Shown: piece by piece, positions 38,101 to 46,108 of the stretch
How the letters are laid out: each line of letters begins with the position of its first letter
How positions within the stretch are numbered: the first letter of the stretch is position 1
Assembly (NCBI GenBank): GCA_030442055.1
Contig: JAUJEB010000001.1
Span: 1,302,001 to 1,366,000 of the forward strand
Source: Agaribacillus aureus
GTDB lineage: Bacteria > Bacteroidota > Bacteroidia > Cytophagales > Cyclobacteriaceae
Length of the DNA stretch: 64,000 nt
Direction of reading: 5' to 3'
The notes under the pieces: model-generated
Told to the model about the DNA's origin: nothing
The model's input: the letters and a program-made list of their open reading frames with translations, nothing else
Database searches by the model: none
Position numbers and translations under genes: made by a program

Positions 38101-38557
38101 AGGCTTCCGGCAGGTTACCGGAAAGGCAAACATAAATATCCAGGAAGCCATCCTGATTTACATCAACCATTGTCACGCCGGTATTCCACCCCTGTGTGCC
38201 TCCTACGTTAGCCTGTTGTGTGATATCTTTGAACTTCAGGTTACCTAGATTCAGGTACAACCGGTTGGGCACAAGATTTCCTGTCAGATAAACATCCGGG
38301 AGGTCATCATTATTAATATCGCCGATAGCGACCCCGCCTCCGTTATGAAAATACTCGTAGGTAAGAATATTAATCGTCTCATTCTCGATAATCTTGTTGA
38401 CAAACTTGATGTCGGTCTGTTCAGGACTCATCAATTGCAGTAAATTACCGTCGTGCTCCTGTGCCTGGCAACCTGTCGTCAGGATGTCTAATGGCTGAAA
38501 GGCAAGCAAGATTACCAACTTCAAAATCCAGATTGACGATATTTTTACTAATCGCAT
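35168..38557 (-). CDS. Double-propeller FG-GAP/ASPIC-UnbV protein 1 (module C), probable lipoprotein
   Basis: This 1129-residue protein has a leader with a lipobox-like end (DILTTGC, Cys30), so outer-membrane anchoring is likely though the lipobox is not ideal. Fourteen repeats again split seven and seven (DINNDDLPDVYLTGN to DLDNDGDLDLVVNNI; DVNGDGLEDIFTGGA to DFDGDLNMDLLLAGN), with the ASPIC/UnbV domain between (NQVSRGFQSSVENRLLIGL). The insert reads PVRGRQCSAEQ. It follows susD by 181 bp, a gap holding an 11-bp perfect stem-loop. Together with the next gene it gives module C two such proteins. Confidence 0.9.
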   Translation of the reverse strand: MRLVKISSIWILKLVILLAFQPLDILTTGCQAQEHDGNLLQLMSPEQTDIKFVNKIIENETINILTYEYFHNGGGVAIGDINNDDLPDVYLTGNLVPNRLYLNLGNLKFKDITQQANVGGTQGWNTGVTMVDVNQDGFLDIYVCLSGNLPEAYRANQLYINNGDLTFTEQAASYGIADTGFSTHATFFDYDLDNDLDLFVLNHNVVPLSNFKPSEIRNKPDKNVGDKLYRNDGGKFTEVTQQAGIISNALGYGLGVSVGDLNNDNWPDIYVANDFLEHDYLYFNNGDGTFTESVKSSAAQISQFSMGTDMADFNNDGLIDILSVDMLAEDNYRQKTTMRPMDRHRFYHAVEDGFHYQYMQNALQLNRGQNIFSNVSQIAGVSNTDWSWAPLFLDIDLDGHKDLMVTNGYKKDISNKDYVAFEKKQLKEFQAGQIERNALFRSLLDAAPSTKIRNFLFKNNGDLTFTKLEKPGLFDHVAFSNGAAYGDLDNDGDLDLVVNNIDEPVFVYKNNIRETTGAHYIKLKFSGSKGNLNGMGARVWVHTGDQMQLYENQVSRGFQSSVENRLLIGLAESKVIDKLVVQWPDGKMQTLKNLDVNRQLTLNYQNARQPEAKKLTETKRKRMFEDITSQVKLSHTHTENPYDDFELEVLLPHKMSTFGPGSTTGDVNGDGLEDIFTGGASGYPATLFLQSRNGEFKAFNDGQPWLNHRISEDIDCSFLDIDNDGDLDLYVVSGGNEFPENHVNYKDRIYINQGDGKFYDQTANLPEIYTSGACVKPHDFDNDGDIDLFIGGRQVPGSYPMPANSYLLRNDNGRFIDVTPTLASELTGIGMVTDAVWLDYDGDADKDLIIVGEWMAVTILEHKGHSFALDANTGLENSRGWWFSVAGADIDQDGDMDLVGGNLGWNYKYKTSEKEPFQVYRNDFDNNGTQDIVLGYFNDGKLYPVRGRQCSAEQMPFIKQKFPTYDLFGKAELDDIYGKASLNQSLHLITDTFASSYLENLGNGKYAIKKLPIEAQLSAVNGIILRDFDGDLNMDLLLAGNHYASEVETPRNDAGIGLWLRGDGKGGFEPVAAKTSGLYATGDTRDLDMIRLANGDLGLLQTTNNDRLRLFAVQGENKSISSENGKITK

Positions 38558-38663
38558 TTTTATGTTGTTTATAATAAAACCATGCCTTAAAAAATTTTCA
38601 ACGTCGACTGGAGACGCCTAAGACCGTGGATTCAGGTCTTTTATACCTGTTGAACAAAGCGCA

Positions 38664-38696
38664 AAATATCTTCGAGAATAACTCCCGAAGATATTT
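38664..38696 (-). terminator. 11-bp perfect stem-loop after susD of module C
   Basis: AAATATCTTCG and CGAAGATATTT pair perfectly over an 11-base loop; TTTTG follows on the minus strand. It lies 42 bp after the susD stop and upstream of the first propeller gene. It is a likely attenuator or message-stabilising structure. Confidence 0.6.
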
Positions 38697-38738
38697 CACA
38701 CTTTATTAGAATAGATTTATTGTATTATGACTTAGGTC

Positions 38739-40259
38739 TTACTGATCCCACCAAACTCTTGACATAAATGTATCTCCGTTACTCAATCTTGAAACTGCGC
38801 TATTGTAATTAGCCTCGTTTAACAGTTCCTCATTGGCATGATACTTTAAGCGTCTGGGAATTGTTCCTCCCGTTTCCCCGGGATTCAGCCCAGGTGTAAG
38901 CTGTGGAAATCCTGTTCTTCTCCACTCACTAAAAGCCTCATCTTCCTGATCCACAAAGAAGACAATCCATTTTTGTGTTTGTATCTGCTCCAGTTGCTCG
39001 TCAAAAGTACCGGCTAAGGTACCATGAGCTGTAACGTAATCATCGATATCTGTAGAAGCAAGGCCTGCTTCAGCGAATGGGGTCATGGTCATGGCAGCTC
39101 TGATACCTTCTTCGAAATAGGTTTGTGCATCTGCGCCAGTTCCTCCCCAGCCTCTTAGAGCTGCCTCCGCTTTCGCAAAGCTTACCTCTGCAAAGGTCAT
39201 AACATTCAGGCCTTTGTCAAAGTCAAGGCTGGCATACCAGGTTGTATTTGGACGAGAGAAATCGTCTTGATTAGCATTGATGGTTGCATACTGGGCATCT
39301 GAAGGAGCTGCTGGAATACCTACATATTCCAGAGGTCCACCACCGCTAATTGAGTTAGCCGTAGGGTTGATCATTATACCCAACCTGGGATCATTCAGGC
39401 TTTTCAAAGTTTCTACCAACGTCTCGCCTGCATAAGGAGCATCAACGGTACGATCAATCAGGTCAGCAAGCGGGTGCTCATTAGCAGCTTCTGTATTTCC
39501 AATCAGCGGCAATATAGCATTATCGCCGTTGCTGGCTGGCAGCGAACTACCCATGGCGGCCGTTACTGTCGATTGGGCTAAACCCGCATCGGCATTACTT
39601 ATCCTTAATCCCATTTTCAGCTTTTGAAAGTTGGCGAATTTAATCCAGTTTTCCACATTACCTCCGTAAAGGAAATCGGCGCCTCCAAGGAATTCAAAAT
39701 CCGACGCATTAAGATTACCGATGGCAGCGTCCAACCGTGTAAACAAGTCGGAATAGATAGATTGCTGCGTATCAAATGTCGGCGTTGTATTTTCAGAACC
39801 AAGGATTGCCTCGTTATAGGGTACATCTCCTACCACGTCGGTAAGCCTTTGCCAAAGGACAATTTCCAAAATTTCAATAATTGCCAATTTTACTCTCAGT
39901 GCGTCGCCACTGTTTTGCTCAGCGGCAAGTTGCTTGGCAAATCGAAGGTCTGAGATAGACTCATAATGATCTGCCCAAAAAGCATCATTATAACGGTCAA
40001 TATCTATGTAATGAGCGGTTGTAAATCCGGCATTCTGATTGCCATAGTGCTGGATCCAGTTACCCCATTCCAATATAGAGTTTAACCAATACGAACCTTT
40101 TTCTTTAAAGGAATCTCTTAAAACCCCTGAAAAAAGGAATTCTGCATTTACTGTCGTCGGTTGATCCTGCCTGGTATTAATTTCTTCGAAATTATCGGTA
40201 CATGAGACAGAGATCAATATAGCAAAGAAAAATATAAGTATCTTTTTCATTATTTTCAT
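38739..40259 (-). CDS. SusD-like lipoprotein, SusD-like_2 type (module C)
   Basis: This 506-residue protein has a lipoprotein signal (FFAILISVSC, Cys20), then DNFEEINTRQDQPTTVNAEF, a typical start for this group. Central DVVGDVPYNEA and WIKFANFQKLKMGLRIS and C-terminal IQTQKWIVFFVDQEDEAFSEWRRTGFP match SusD-like group 2; it ends in SRVWWDQ. It starts 15 bp after the susC stop. It should bind substrate for the transporter at 40275-43865. Confidence 0.93.
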   Translation of the reverse strand: MKIMKKILIFFFAILISVSCTDNFEEINTRQDQPTTVNAEFLFSGVLRDSFKEKGSYWLNSILEWGNWIQHYGNQNAGFTTAHYIDIDRYNDAFWADHYESISDLRFAKQLAAEQNSGDALRVKLAIIEILEIVLWQRLTDVVGDVPYNEAILGSENTTPTFDTQQSIYSDLFTRLDAAIGNLNASDFEFLGGADFLYGGNVENWIKFANFQKLKMGLRISNADAGLAQSTVTAAMGSSLPASNGDNAILPLIGNTEAANEHPLADLIDRTVDAPYAGETLVETLKSLNDPRLGIMINPTANSISGGGPLEYVGIPAAPSDAQYATINANQDDFSRPNTTWYASLDFDKGLNVMTFAEVSFAKAEAALRGWGGTGADAQTYFEEGIRAAMTMTPFAEAGLASTDIDDYVTAHGTLAGTFDEQLEQIQTQKWIVFFVDQEDEAFSEWRRTGFPQLTPGLNPGETGGTIPRRLKYHANEELLNEANYNSAVSRLSNGDTFMSRVWWDQ

Positions 40260-40274
40260 TTTTTCGATCCAAGA

Positions 40275-43200
40275 TTAAAATTTCAAATTAAGATTGAATC
40301 CTATGATCCTGCTGGTGGGGAAAGATAAACTTTCCATGGCAATGGCTGCGTTTCCAACAGTTTCTCGATTGAATATGAAAGCATCAGGGGCAAATCCAGG
40401 TGTATGCTTTTCCAGGTACCCCAGGTTTCTACCTGTCAGTGCAATCCTTACATACTTGAATGGGAGATTTGCCAACAGTTGTTCAGGTAACGTGTAACCG
40501 AGCACAATCTCTCTTATAGCGATGTAACTGCCATCATATAAAAACTCCTCAGCAACAGCGGTAGTTGAACCCGGTGCCGCATTCAGCCAATACTCCTGTG
40601 CCGTTACGGCGGTGGTATTAGGTTGTCCGGTAGAAGTCCAGGTTCCATCTGCCTGCTCCTGGGCAACCATACCCTCAGCCACAAATCCACCTTCTCTGTT
40701 CGCTTCTGTCCACTCACCTGTACCGTAGAGTGTCATGTACATATTACTTTGCGAGTAAATCTGTCCGCCTTGTTTTATATCCAGGAATATGCTCAGGTCG
40801 AGGCCCTTGTAGCTAAACTGATTTCTTAAGCCGCCTAACCAATCCGGAACCGCATTCCCAATTGTCTCATCATCGTTACTCTTTATCGGAAGGCCGGTGG
40901 CAGGATTAATCAACCTGTTACCCTGCGCATCTTTCAGGTAAGATGTTCTGGCAATGATCTGTCCGAAAGGCTCTCCTACATCCGTAAAAGTATTCAGGTT
41001 TCGGTCGGCGTTACCTGTATTCAGCCTATCCACGTCATCAGTTAACTCAACAAGCTCTGATCTGTTTCTTGTGTAATTAAAGGTAACATTCCAGGTAAAC
41101 CCACTGGCAGATTGTACAGGCGTACCTGTCAACAAGAATTCTATCCCTTTATTGTCAATACGGCCAACATTAGCCCGCTGAGCGGAAAATCCTGTTGACC
41201 ATGGCAATGTAAGTCCGATGATCTGGTTTTCGGTATACTGAGAATAGTAGGTGAAGTCCACACCCAATCGATTATTCAGCAACTGCACGTCGGCGCCAAT
41301 TTCAAATGCCGTAGTCAACTCATTCTGCAATTCCCGGAAAGGAACGGTGTTTGAGAACGTAGCAGTAAGTTGCCCCTGTAAAGGAATTCCCAATGAATAT
41401 GTTCCTCGTGTCTGGTAAGGTCTTCCGGAACTTCCGGCCTGCGCCCATGATCCTCGTAATTTGGCGAAGTTGAAAATAGTTGGCAATTCAATCATTTCCG
41501 AAATCACAGCACTTAAGCTTACCGACGGATAGAAGAATGAATTAAATCCGTCTTCCAAATAAGATGACCAGTCATTTCTCGCCGTCCAATCAAGGAACAA
41601 AAAGTCTTTGTAGGCAAACTGACCAAATCCATACAATGAGGTAATTTTTGTTTTCTCAAAAGAAAAAATCTCCGCATCATTGGCAGCATTGCTGATTACA
41701 GGGAAATTAGGAATAGAGAAATTGCTTCCATTATATCCTGCCTGTCTGATTGTGTTTAACCGGACATTTCCACCGAAGCTTGCAGATATGAAGAAATCAC
41801 TATTAATTTGTTTTTGAGCGCTTAACAAGTAATCCGCATTGGTTTCACGGATCCTATATACTCTTTCAGAAATATTTCCATTGGGGCCTACGCGAGTACC
41901 CAGATCCTGATATTCCAGGCGCTGTTCAGTGGTAAAATCAGTACCTACTCTTCCTGTCAATTGAAGCCAATCAGTAATGTCATAGGTTAGTTTAACCAAC
42001 CCAAGTGTACGGTCGCGTGTATCTTCGTTCCGCACTTTGTTGACAGACCAGTATGGATTACCGGTGAATGTACCACTTGACCAATGTCTTTCCACGCCGG
42101 TCTGCAATTGACCTCCGGAAAATGTTTGAGCCAGGGCAATCAGATCATCTTCATCTGTTTCAAACTTTTGAATGGTGCTCAACGGCACATCTCTTGGAAT
42201 ATATCGAAGTGCGTAAGCTACGTTTTGCTGCTCGTCAGTCAGGTTTGGTCTGTTGACACTCTCCTGACGAATGTAATTGATCTTAACGTCGGCCGATAGT
42301 TTTTCAAAAAGCTTGGCACCAACCCTGATATTAGCGGTATAGCGGTCCAACTCATTGGTTGGTAACAGCCCTTCATTACTCAAATATGAGCCTGAAAATA
42401 CATAGTTAAACTGATCGTTACTTCCGGCCAGGCTTACAGTATTCGATATGATCTTTTCAGTTTCGAAAAAGTCTTCGTAATTGTCGGGTTGCGCACTAAA
42501 TGTTCTTTGGTTGCCAAATACATCTATATAGGGCTGACCTTCCATTCTCGGGCCCCAGGACGGAGGTCCTTCAGGAGCACCACCGGTTGGAGCAGGGAAG
42601 CCCTGCGGAGTGCCGGTTGCAATTCCATCATTGGCCACAACCGTGCCATCGGCTTGTCTAACATGTGTAAATTGTCCGTTTAAACCCTGTCCGTAGGTAT
42701 TTTGGAACTCGGGAAGTACGGATGCTCTTCCAAAACTAACGCTGGAATTTAAAGTAACTTCCATTTTACCTTTTCCTTTTCCCGTCTTGGTGGTAATCAG
42801 GATTACCCCATTTGCACCTCTTTCTCCATAAAGCGCTGAACCACTAGGTCCTTTCAACACAGAAACCGATTCAATATCATCGGAGTTAAGGTTTGAGATA
42901 CCATCTCCATAATCCCTACCTCCCCAGGCACCGGAAGCACCCAGGTTACTATTATCTATAGGTACACCATCAACCACATAAAGCGGCTGGTTAGTACCGG
43001 TAATTGAGCTACTTCCCCGGATAATTACACGAGTCGATCCTCCGGGGCCGGATGCAGGACGTGTAATGTTTACACCGGCAACCTTGCCCTGAAGGTTATT
43101 CATAAAATTCACCTCTTTAGCCTGGCTAACATCGTCACCGGCTACTTCACCAACTGAATATCCCAATGATTTTTTATCTTTCTCAATTCCCAAAGCCGTT

Positions 43201-43865
43201 ACAACTACTTCAGACAGCGTTGAAACATCTGGTACAAGCTGTATGTCAATGACAGATCTGCCATTAATTTCCACTTCTTCATTGAAGTAACCAACATACG
43301 AAAATACTAAGGTGGTAGCGTCATCCGGAATGCTGAGTCTATATTTTCCATCTGAGTCGGTAATTGTACCCACTACCTTACCTTTAACCAATACGTTAAC
43401 ACCAGGTAAGCCGGCGCTATTTTCATCGGTAACGGTCCCAGTAATGTCCCGGTCAAAAACCAACAACTCTTCCTCCACCTCTTTTACCTCAGGCTGGAAT
43501 ATTCCCCGCTCGCTGATATAAATATTCTCATTGATTCTTTTGAATTTAAGATCTTTATTCTTTGATATGGTTTTAAGTAATTCCAACAACGACTTATTCT
43601 CAGACGTGACAGAAATACTCCCACGATCAAGAATAAGGTTTTCATCATAGAGGAAATTAAAATTTGTCTTTTTTCCAATCTCCACCAATGCATGTTGCAT
43701 CTGGACATTATCCAGGTCAATAGAAAGGTACACGTCCTTCAGCTTTACCTTCTGTGCTTTTCCTGTTTCAGCAAGAAGCACACTACACAGTAAAGCCTGC
43801 AAGAATACACCGTATAGGGTAATTTTAGCCATAAACAAGACTTGTCTTGGTAATGATAATTTCAT
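40275..43865 (-). CDS. SusC/RagA TonB-dependent transporter with STN domain (module C)
   Basis: This 1196-residue protein has a leader (PRQVLFMAKITLYGVFLQALL), an STN domain (DLDNVQMQHALVEIGKKTNF onward), a carboxypeptidase-regulatory-like domain (GTVTDENSAGLPGVNVLVKG to YVGY), SEVVVTALG, the LGYSVGEV class marker and a plug with RVIIRGSSS and LKGPSGSALYGERGANGVILITT. The barrel ends in RIIGFNLNLKF. A Pro/Gly-rich loop (about residues 415-440, PQGFPAPTGGAPEGPP) is absent from the module B transporter. It follows fecR by 162 bp, with a strong hairpin in that gap. Confidence 0.95.
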   Translation of the reverse strand: MKLSLPRQVLFMAKITLYGVFLQALLCSVLLAETGKAQKVKLKDVYLSIDLDNVQMQHALVEIGKKTNFNFLYDENLILDRGSISVTSENKSLLELLKTISKNKDLKFKRINENIYISERGIFQPEVKEVEEELLVFDRDITGTVTDENSAGLPGVNVLVKGKVVGTITDSDGKYRLSIPDDATTLVFSYVGYFNEEVEINGRSVIDIQLVPDVSTLSEVVVTALGIEKDKKSLGYSVGEVAGDDVSQAKEVNFMNNLQGKVAGVNITRPASGPGGSTRVIIRGSSSITGTNQPLYVVDGVPIDNSNLGASGAWGGRDYGDGISNLNSDDIESVSVLKGPSGSALYGERGANGVILITTKTGKGKGKMEVTLNSSVSFGRASVLPEFQNTYGQGLNGQFTHVRQADGTVVANDGIATGTPQGFPAPTGGAPEGPPSWGPRMEGQPYIDVFGNQRTFSAQPDNYEDFFETEKIISNTVSLAGSNDQFNYVFSGSYLSNEGLLPTNELDRYTANIRVGAKLFEKLSADVKINYIRQESVNRPNLTDEQQNVAYALRYIPRDVPLSTIQKFETDEDDLIALAQTFSGGQLQTGVERHWSSGTFTGNPYWSVNKVRNEDTRDRTLGLVKLTYDITDWLQLTGRVGTDFTTEQRLEYQDLGTRVGPNGNISERVYRIRETNADYLLSAQKQINSDFFISASFGGNVRLNTIRQAGYNGSNFSIPNFPVISNAANDAEIFSFEKTKITSLYGFGQFAYKDFLFLDWTARNDWSSYLEDGFNSFFYPSVSLSAVISEMIELPTIFNFAKLRGSWAQAGSSGRPYQTRGTYSLGIPLQGQLTATFSNTVPFRELQNELTTAFEIGADVQLLNNRLGVDFTYYSQYTENQIIGLTLPWSTGFSAQRANVGRIDNKGIEFLLTGTPVQSASGFTWNVTFNYTRNRSELVELTDDVDRLNTGNADRNLNTFTDVGEPFGQIIARTSYLKDAQGNRLINPATGLPIKSNDDETIGNAVPDWLGGLRNQFSYKGLDLSIFLDIKQGGQIYSQSNMYMTLYGTGEWTEANREGGFVAEGMVAQEQADGTWTSTGQPNTTAVTAQEYWLNAAPGSTTAVAEEFLYDGSYIAIREIVLGYTLPEQLLANLPFKYVRIALTGRNLGYLEKHTPGFAPDAFIFNRETVGNAAIAMESLSFPTSRIIGFNLNLKF

Positions 43866-43954
43866 ACTTTTAAATGTTTAAGTTTAAATTCTATTATTCT
43901 TTAACCGTTCGATTCATCCAGACTACTGCAATATTCTGATGAGTCGATAGTCGA

Positions 43955-43987
43955 GCCGGTAATGCTTCCTCATTACCGGCTTATTTT
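43955..43987 (+). terminator. Terminator-like hairpin on the plus strand between fecR and susC (module C)
   Basis: GCCGGTAATG and CATTACCGGC form a 10-bp perfect stem over the loop CTTCCT, followed by TTATTTTTA on the plus strand. As in module A, no plus-strand gene is present, so it would end an antisense transcript from the susC 5' region; on the minus strand it is a leader hairpin. Confidence 0.5.
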
Positions 43988-44027
43988 TAATACTAACTCG
44001 AATTAAATCCTGGCATAAGCTTCTCTT

Positions 44028-45062
44028 TTAAGGTTTTCCTTGAATAATAACCGTATCGCCTGTTATCTGATAGCTAAAATTGGAATTCAGACTCAAGACA
44101 TCGAGTACATATTCAAGACTGCGATTATTTTCGAATTTTCCGGAGAATTTCCGTGTAATGATTGCGTTACCATTATTAATTATAAATTTCTTTCCATACC
44201 ATCTTTGTAGCACTGCGGTCATTTCATTGAGATTGGCATTCTCAAAGAACAACGTTTGATTTTTCCAGGCAAGTGCTTCACCTGGATCAAAATAGCCTTT
44301 TTCCGATGTGCCACCTTCCTTGTGATAGGTAAACATCTCATTCGGAACCAGTGTATAGTCGAATTGACTCTTGTCCAAGGACTTATGACTTACTTTCACC
44401 TTACCGGTTACCAATGCCACCTTAATCAGGTTTTCCTCTGCATGAGCCTTGACATTGAATGAGGTTCCCAATACGGTGGTCACAATATCCCCGCTGGTAA
44501 CCAGAAACGGTAAGGATGCATTTTCCTGTATTTCAAAAAATGCCTCTCCCTCCAGATATACTTCCCTGGACGGACCGCTAAACTGGCTGGGATAGCGCAA
44601 TTTACTGCCGGCATTCAGTTTTACAATACTTCCATCACTCAATTTGATGGTGGACTTCTGACCATAAGGTACGACTTTCTCCACCATCACAATCTGATCG
44701 GGATCATCATAAATATGGGCAATATTTCTGACTGCCACCCATGACAATAAGGTTCCAACAATTAATACCGCTGCCACGCGATAAAGAAATTTTGGAAAAT
44801 ATTTACTGCCGGTTGATGATTTGTTCCTTACCAAATTTACTGGTTTAGGAGTTTTATCCATTCTTTCGTAAATACGTGCAAGCACTTTTTCCCGGTTGTT
44901 ATTATTTACATTTTCAGCATTCCAATATTCCTGAAATGCCTGTAAAATTATTCGGTGATGCTCGTCTTCTGCTAGCCAGGTTTTTAATTCCTGCGCTTCC
45001 AGGTGGGTAGTTTTTCCAGATATGTGTCTGCCAATAATCCGGTAAATTCTGTCTTCTTTCAA
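44028..45062 (-). CDS. FecR-family anti-sigma factor (module C)
   Basis: This 344-residue protein has an N-terminal sigma-binding region (IIGRHISGKTTHLEAQELKTW), one membrane helix at about residues 93-111, a FecR domain (VPYGQKSTIKLSDGSIVKLN, LEGEAFFEI, TTVLGTSFNVKA) and a DUF4974-type C-terminus ending in DTVIIQGKP. The start is TTG at 45062, immediately preceded by an in-frame TAA, and the first internal Met (about residue 68) would remove the sigma-binding region. It follows the sigma gene by 73 bp. Confidence 0.92.
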   Translation of the reverse strand: MKEDRIYRIIGRHISGKTTHLEAQELKTWLAEDEHHRIILQAFQEYWNAENVNNNNREKVLARIYERMDKTPKPVNLVRNKSSTGSKYFPKFLYRVAAVLIVGTLLSWVAVRNIAHIYDDPDQIVMVEKVVPYGQKSTIKLSDGSIVKLNAGSKLRYPSQFSGPSREVYLEGEAFFEIQENASLPFLVTSGDIVTTVLGTSFNVKAHAEENLIKVALVTGKVKVSHKSLDKSQFDYTLVPNEMFTYHKEGGTSEKGYFDPGEALAWKNQTLFFENANLNEMTAVLQRWYGKKFIINNGNAIITRKFSGKFENNRSLEYVLDVLSLNSNFSYQITGDTVIIQGKP

Positions 45063-45135
45063 TTAGAGTTAAGTCATAGTTCTAATTGTAGGACGACAAA
45101 AAAATACCCAACCCCCAAAAGCGCCGAAAAAAATT

Positions 45136-45756
45136 TTATATAAACCCTAAAAGACCAAATATTAAGGTCATGGTCATTCTAGAGTAGGGTACCTCATCTG
45201 CCTGGTGCAGATAAGCCTTTAATTCTTTTGCTATTTTCTTTATAGCAATGGTCATTTGATTTTCAACTGTTTTTACGCTAACCCCTAAAGTTTCCGCGGT
45301 TAATTTGTTCGTTTGTCCTTTGTGTCTGGAAAGTTCAAATATCATTCGACACTTGGGAGGAAGGTTACTTACCGCCTGCTCGATTTGCTCCTTCAACTCC
45401 TCCACCAGATACGATCGTTCAGGAGAGAGAAAATGACATAAGGTATCTGAATATTGATCGTGGGGAACCAGTGTATATTTGGCATTTTTCTTCAGGTGGT
45501 CGTAGGCGCCGTTCTTCGTGGCTGCAAATAGATAGGAGTCTAAATTCTTGATGAATGGATATCCATCCTTCATTTGCCAGAACTTGAACAAAACATCTTC
45601 AACCACCTCCTCAGCTATTTCATGTTTCTTGACAATAGAGAAAGCAATGCGAAAGAGCTTGTCGAAGTAATGATGAAAAACAATCTCAAAAGATCGCTCA
45701 TCATTAGACATACGGATCTTACGTAGAAGATCGCTTAACGCTTCTGCCTTGAACAT
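45136..45756 (-). CDS. ECF-type RNA polymerase sigma factor (module C)
   Basis: This 206-residue sigma factor starts with a normal ATG. Region 2 shows FEIVFHHYFDKLFRIAFSIV and AEEVVEDVLFKFW; region 4 shows LPPKCRMIFELSRHKGQTNKLTAETLGVSVKTVENQM. The C-terminus ends in the hydrophobic stretch MTMTLIFGLLGFI. It heads module C. A 19-bp palindrome lies 82-100 bp upstream of the start. It should be released by the adjacent FecR on substrate sensing by the STN-SusC. Confidence 0.94.
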   Translation of the reverse strand: MFKAEALSDLLRKIRMSNDERSFEIVFHHYFDKLFRIAFSIVKKHEIAEEVVEDVLFKFWQMKDGYPFIKNLDSYLFAATKNGAYDHLKKNAKYTLVPHDQYSDTLCHFLSPERSYLVEELKEQIEQAVSNLPPKCRMIFELSRHKGQTNKLTAETLGVSVKTVENQMTIAIKKIAKELKAYLHQADEVPYSRMTMTLIFGLLGFI

Positions 45757-45837
45757 ATACTAATTTTTACTGTTGTCTGTTTAGTGATTAAAAGATAAAC
45801 AAATTTTGTTAGAATTGTTTGCTTTTAGCCACTAATT

Positions 45838-45856
45838 TTCTCTTAAATTAAGAGAA
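45838..45856. promoter_or_regulatory. 19-bp perfect palindrome, candidate operator
   Basis: TTCTCTTAA, a central A, and TTAAGAGAA form a perfect dyad. The spacer is too short for an RNA hairpin loop, so a dimeric DNA-binding protein is the likelier reader. It lies 82-100 bp upstream of the sigma gene of module C. Confidence 0.4.
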
Positions 45857-45961
45857 CTCAATCCAAAAGTAAAAGTAAATCAGCATATAAAATTATTGTC
45901 ACGGTGTATTTGGCCCAACCAGACACCTTATATTTACCTGCCAAATCCGCGCTAAAACCAA

Positions 45962-46093
45962 ATGAAAGCTTTGAAATATGAGGATAAAATTCTGCCCAAA
46001 AAGGACGTTATAGAATTATTCGATCAACGAACGGTACCATGTATAAGTTTTAAAATTCAGGCAGAATCGGAACGATGTAGGACCGATTTATGA
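45962..46093 (+). pseudogene. Short frame resembling the start of an acetyltransferase-like gene (possible remnant)
   Basis: A 43-codon frame starts at ATG 45962 (KALKYEDKILPKKDVIELF, then a less protein-like end). The K-Y-E-D-K-x-L-P-x-x-x-V-I-E-L-F beginning is reminiscent of GNAT-family N-termini, but no acetyl-CoA-binding region follows. TTTG (45909-45912) and TATATTTA (45929-45936) upstream weakly resemble Bacteroidota promoter elements, with a short spacer. It could be a gene remnant, a small protein, or chance. Confidence 0.25.
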
Positions 46094-46108
46094 AATTATT
46101 CCAGGTCA

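Larger units (their letters stand above)
45757..46108. other. 352-bp gap upstream of sigma gene of module C
   Basis: The gap holds the presumed promoter region of module C with the palindrome at 45838-45856, and a 43-codon plus-strand frame (45962-46093) described separately. I see no other gene in it. Confidence 0.5.
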
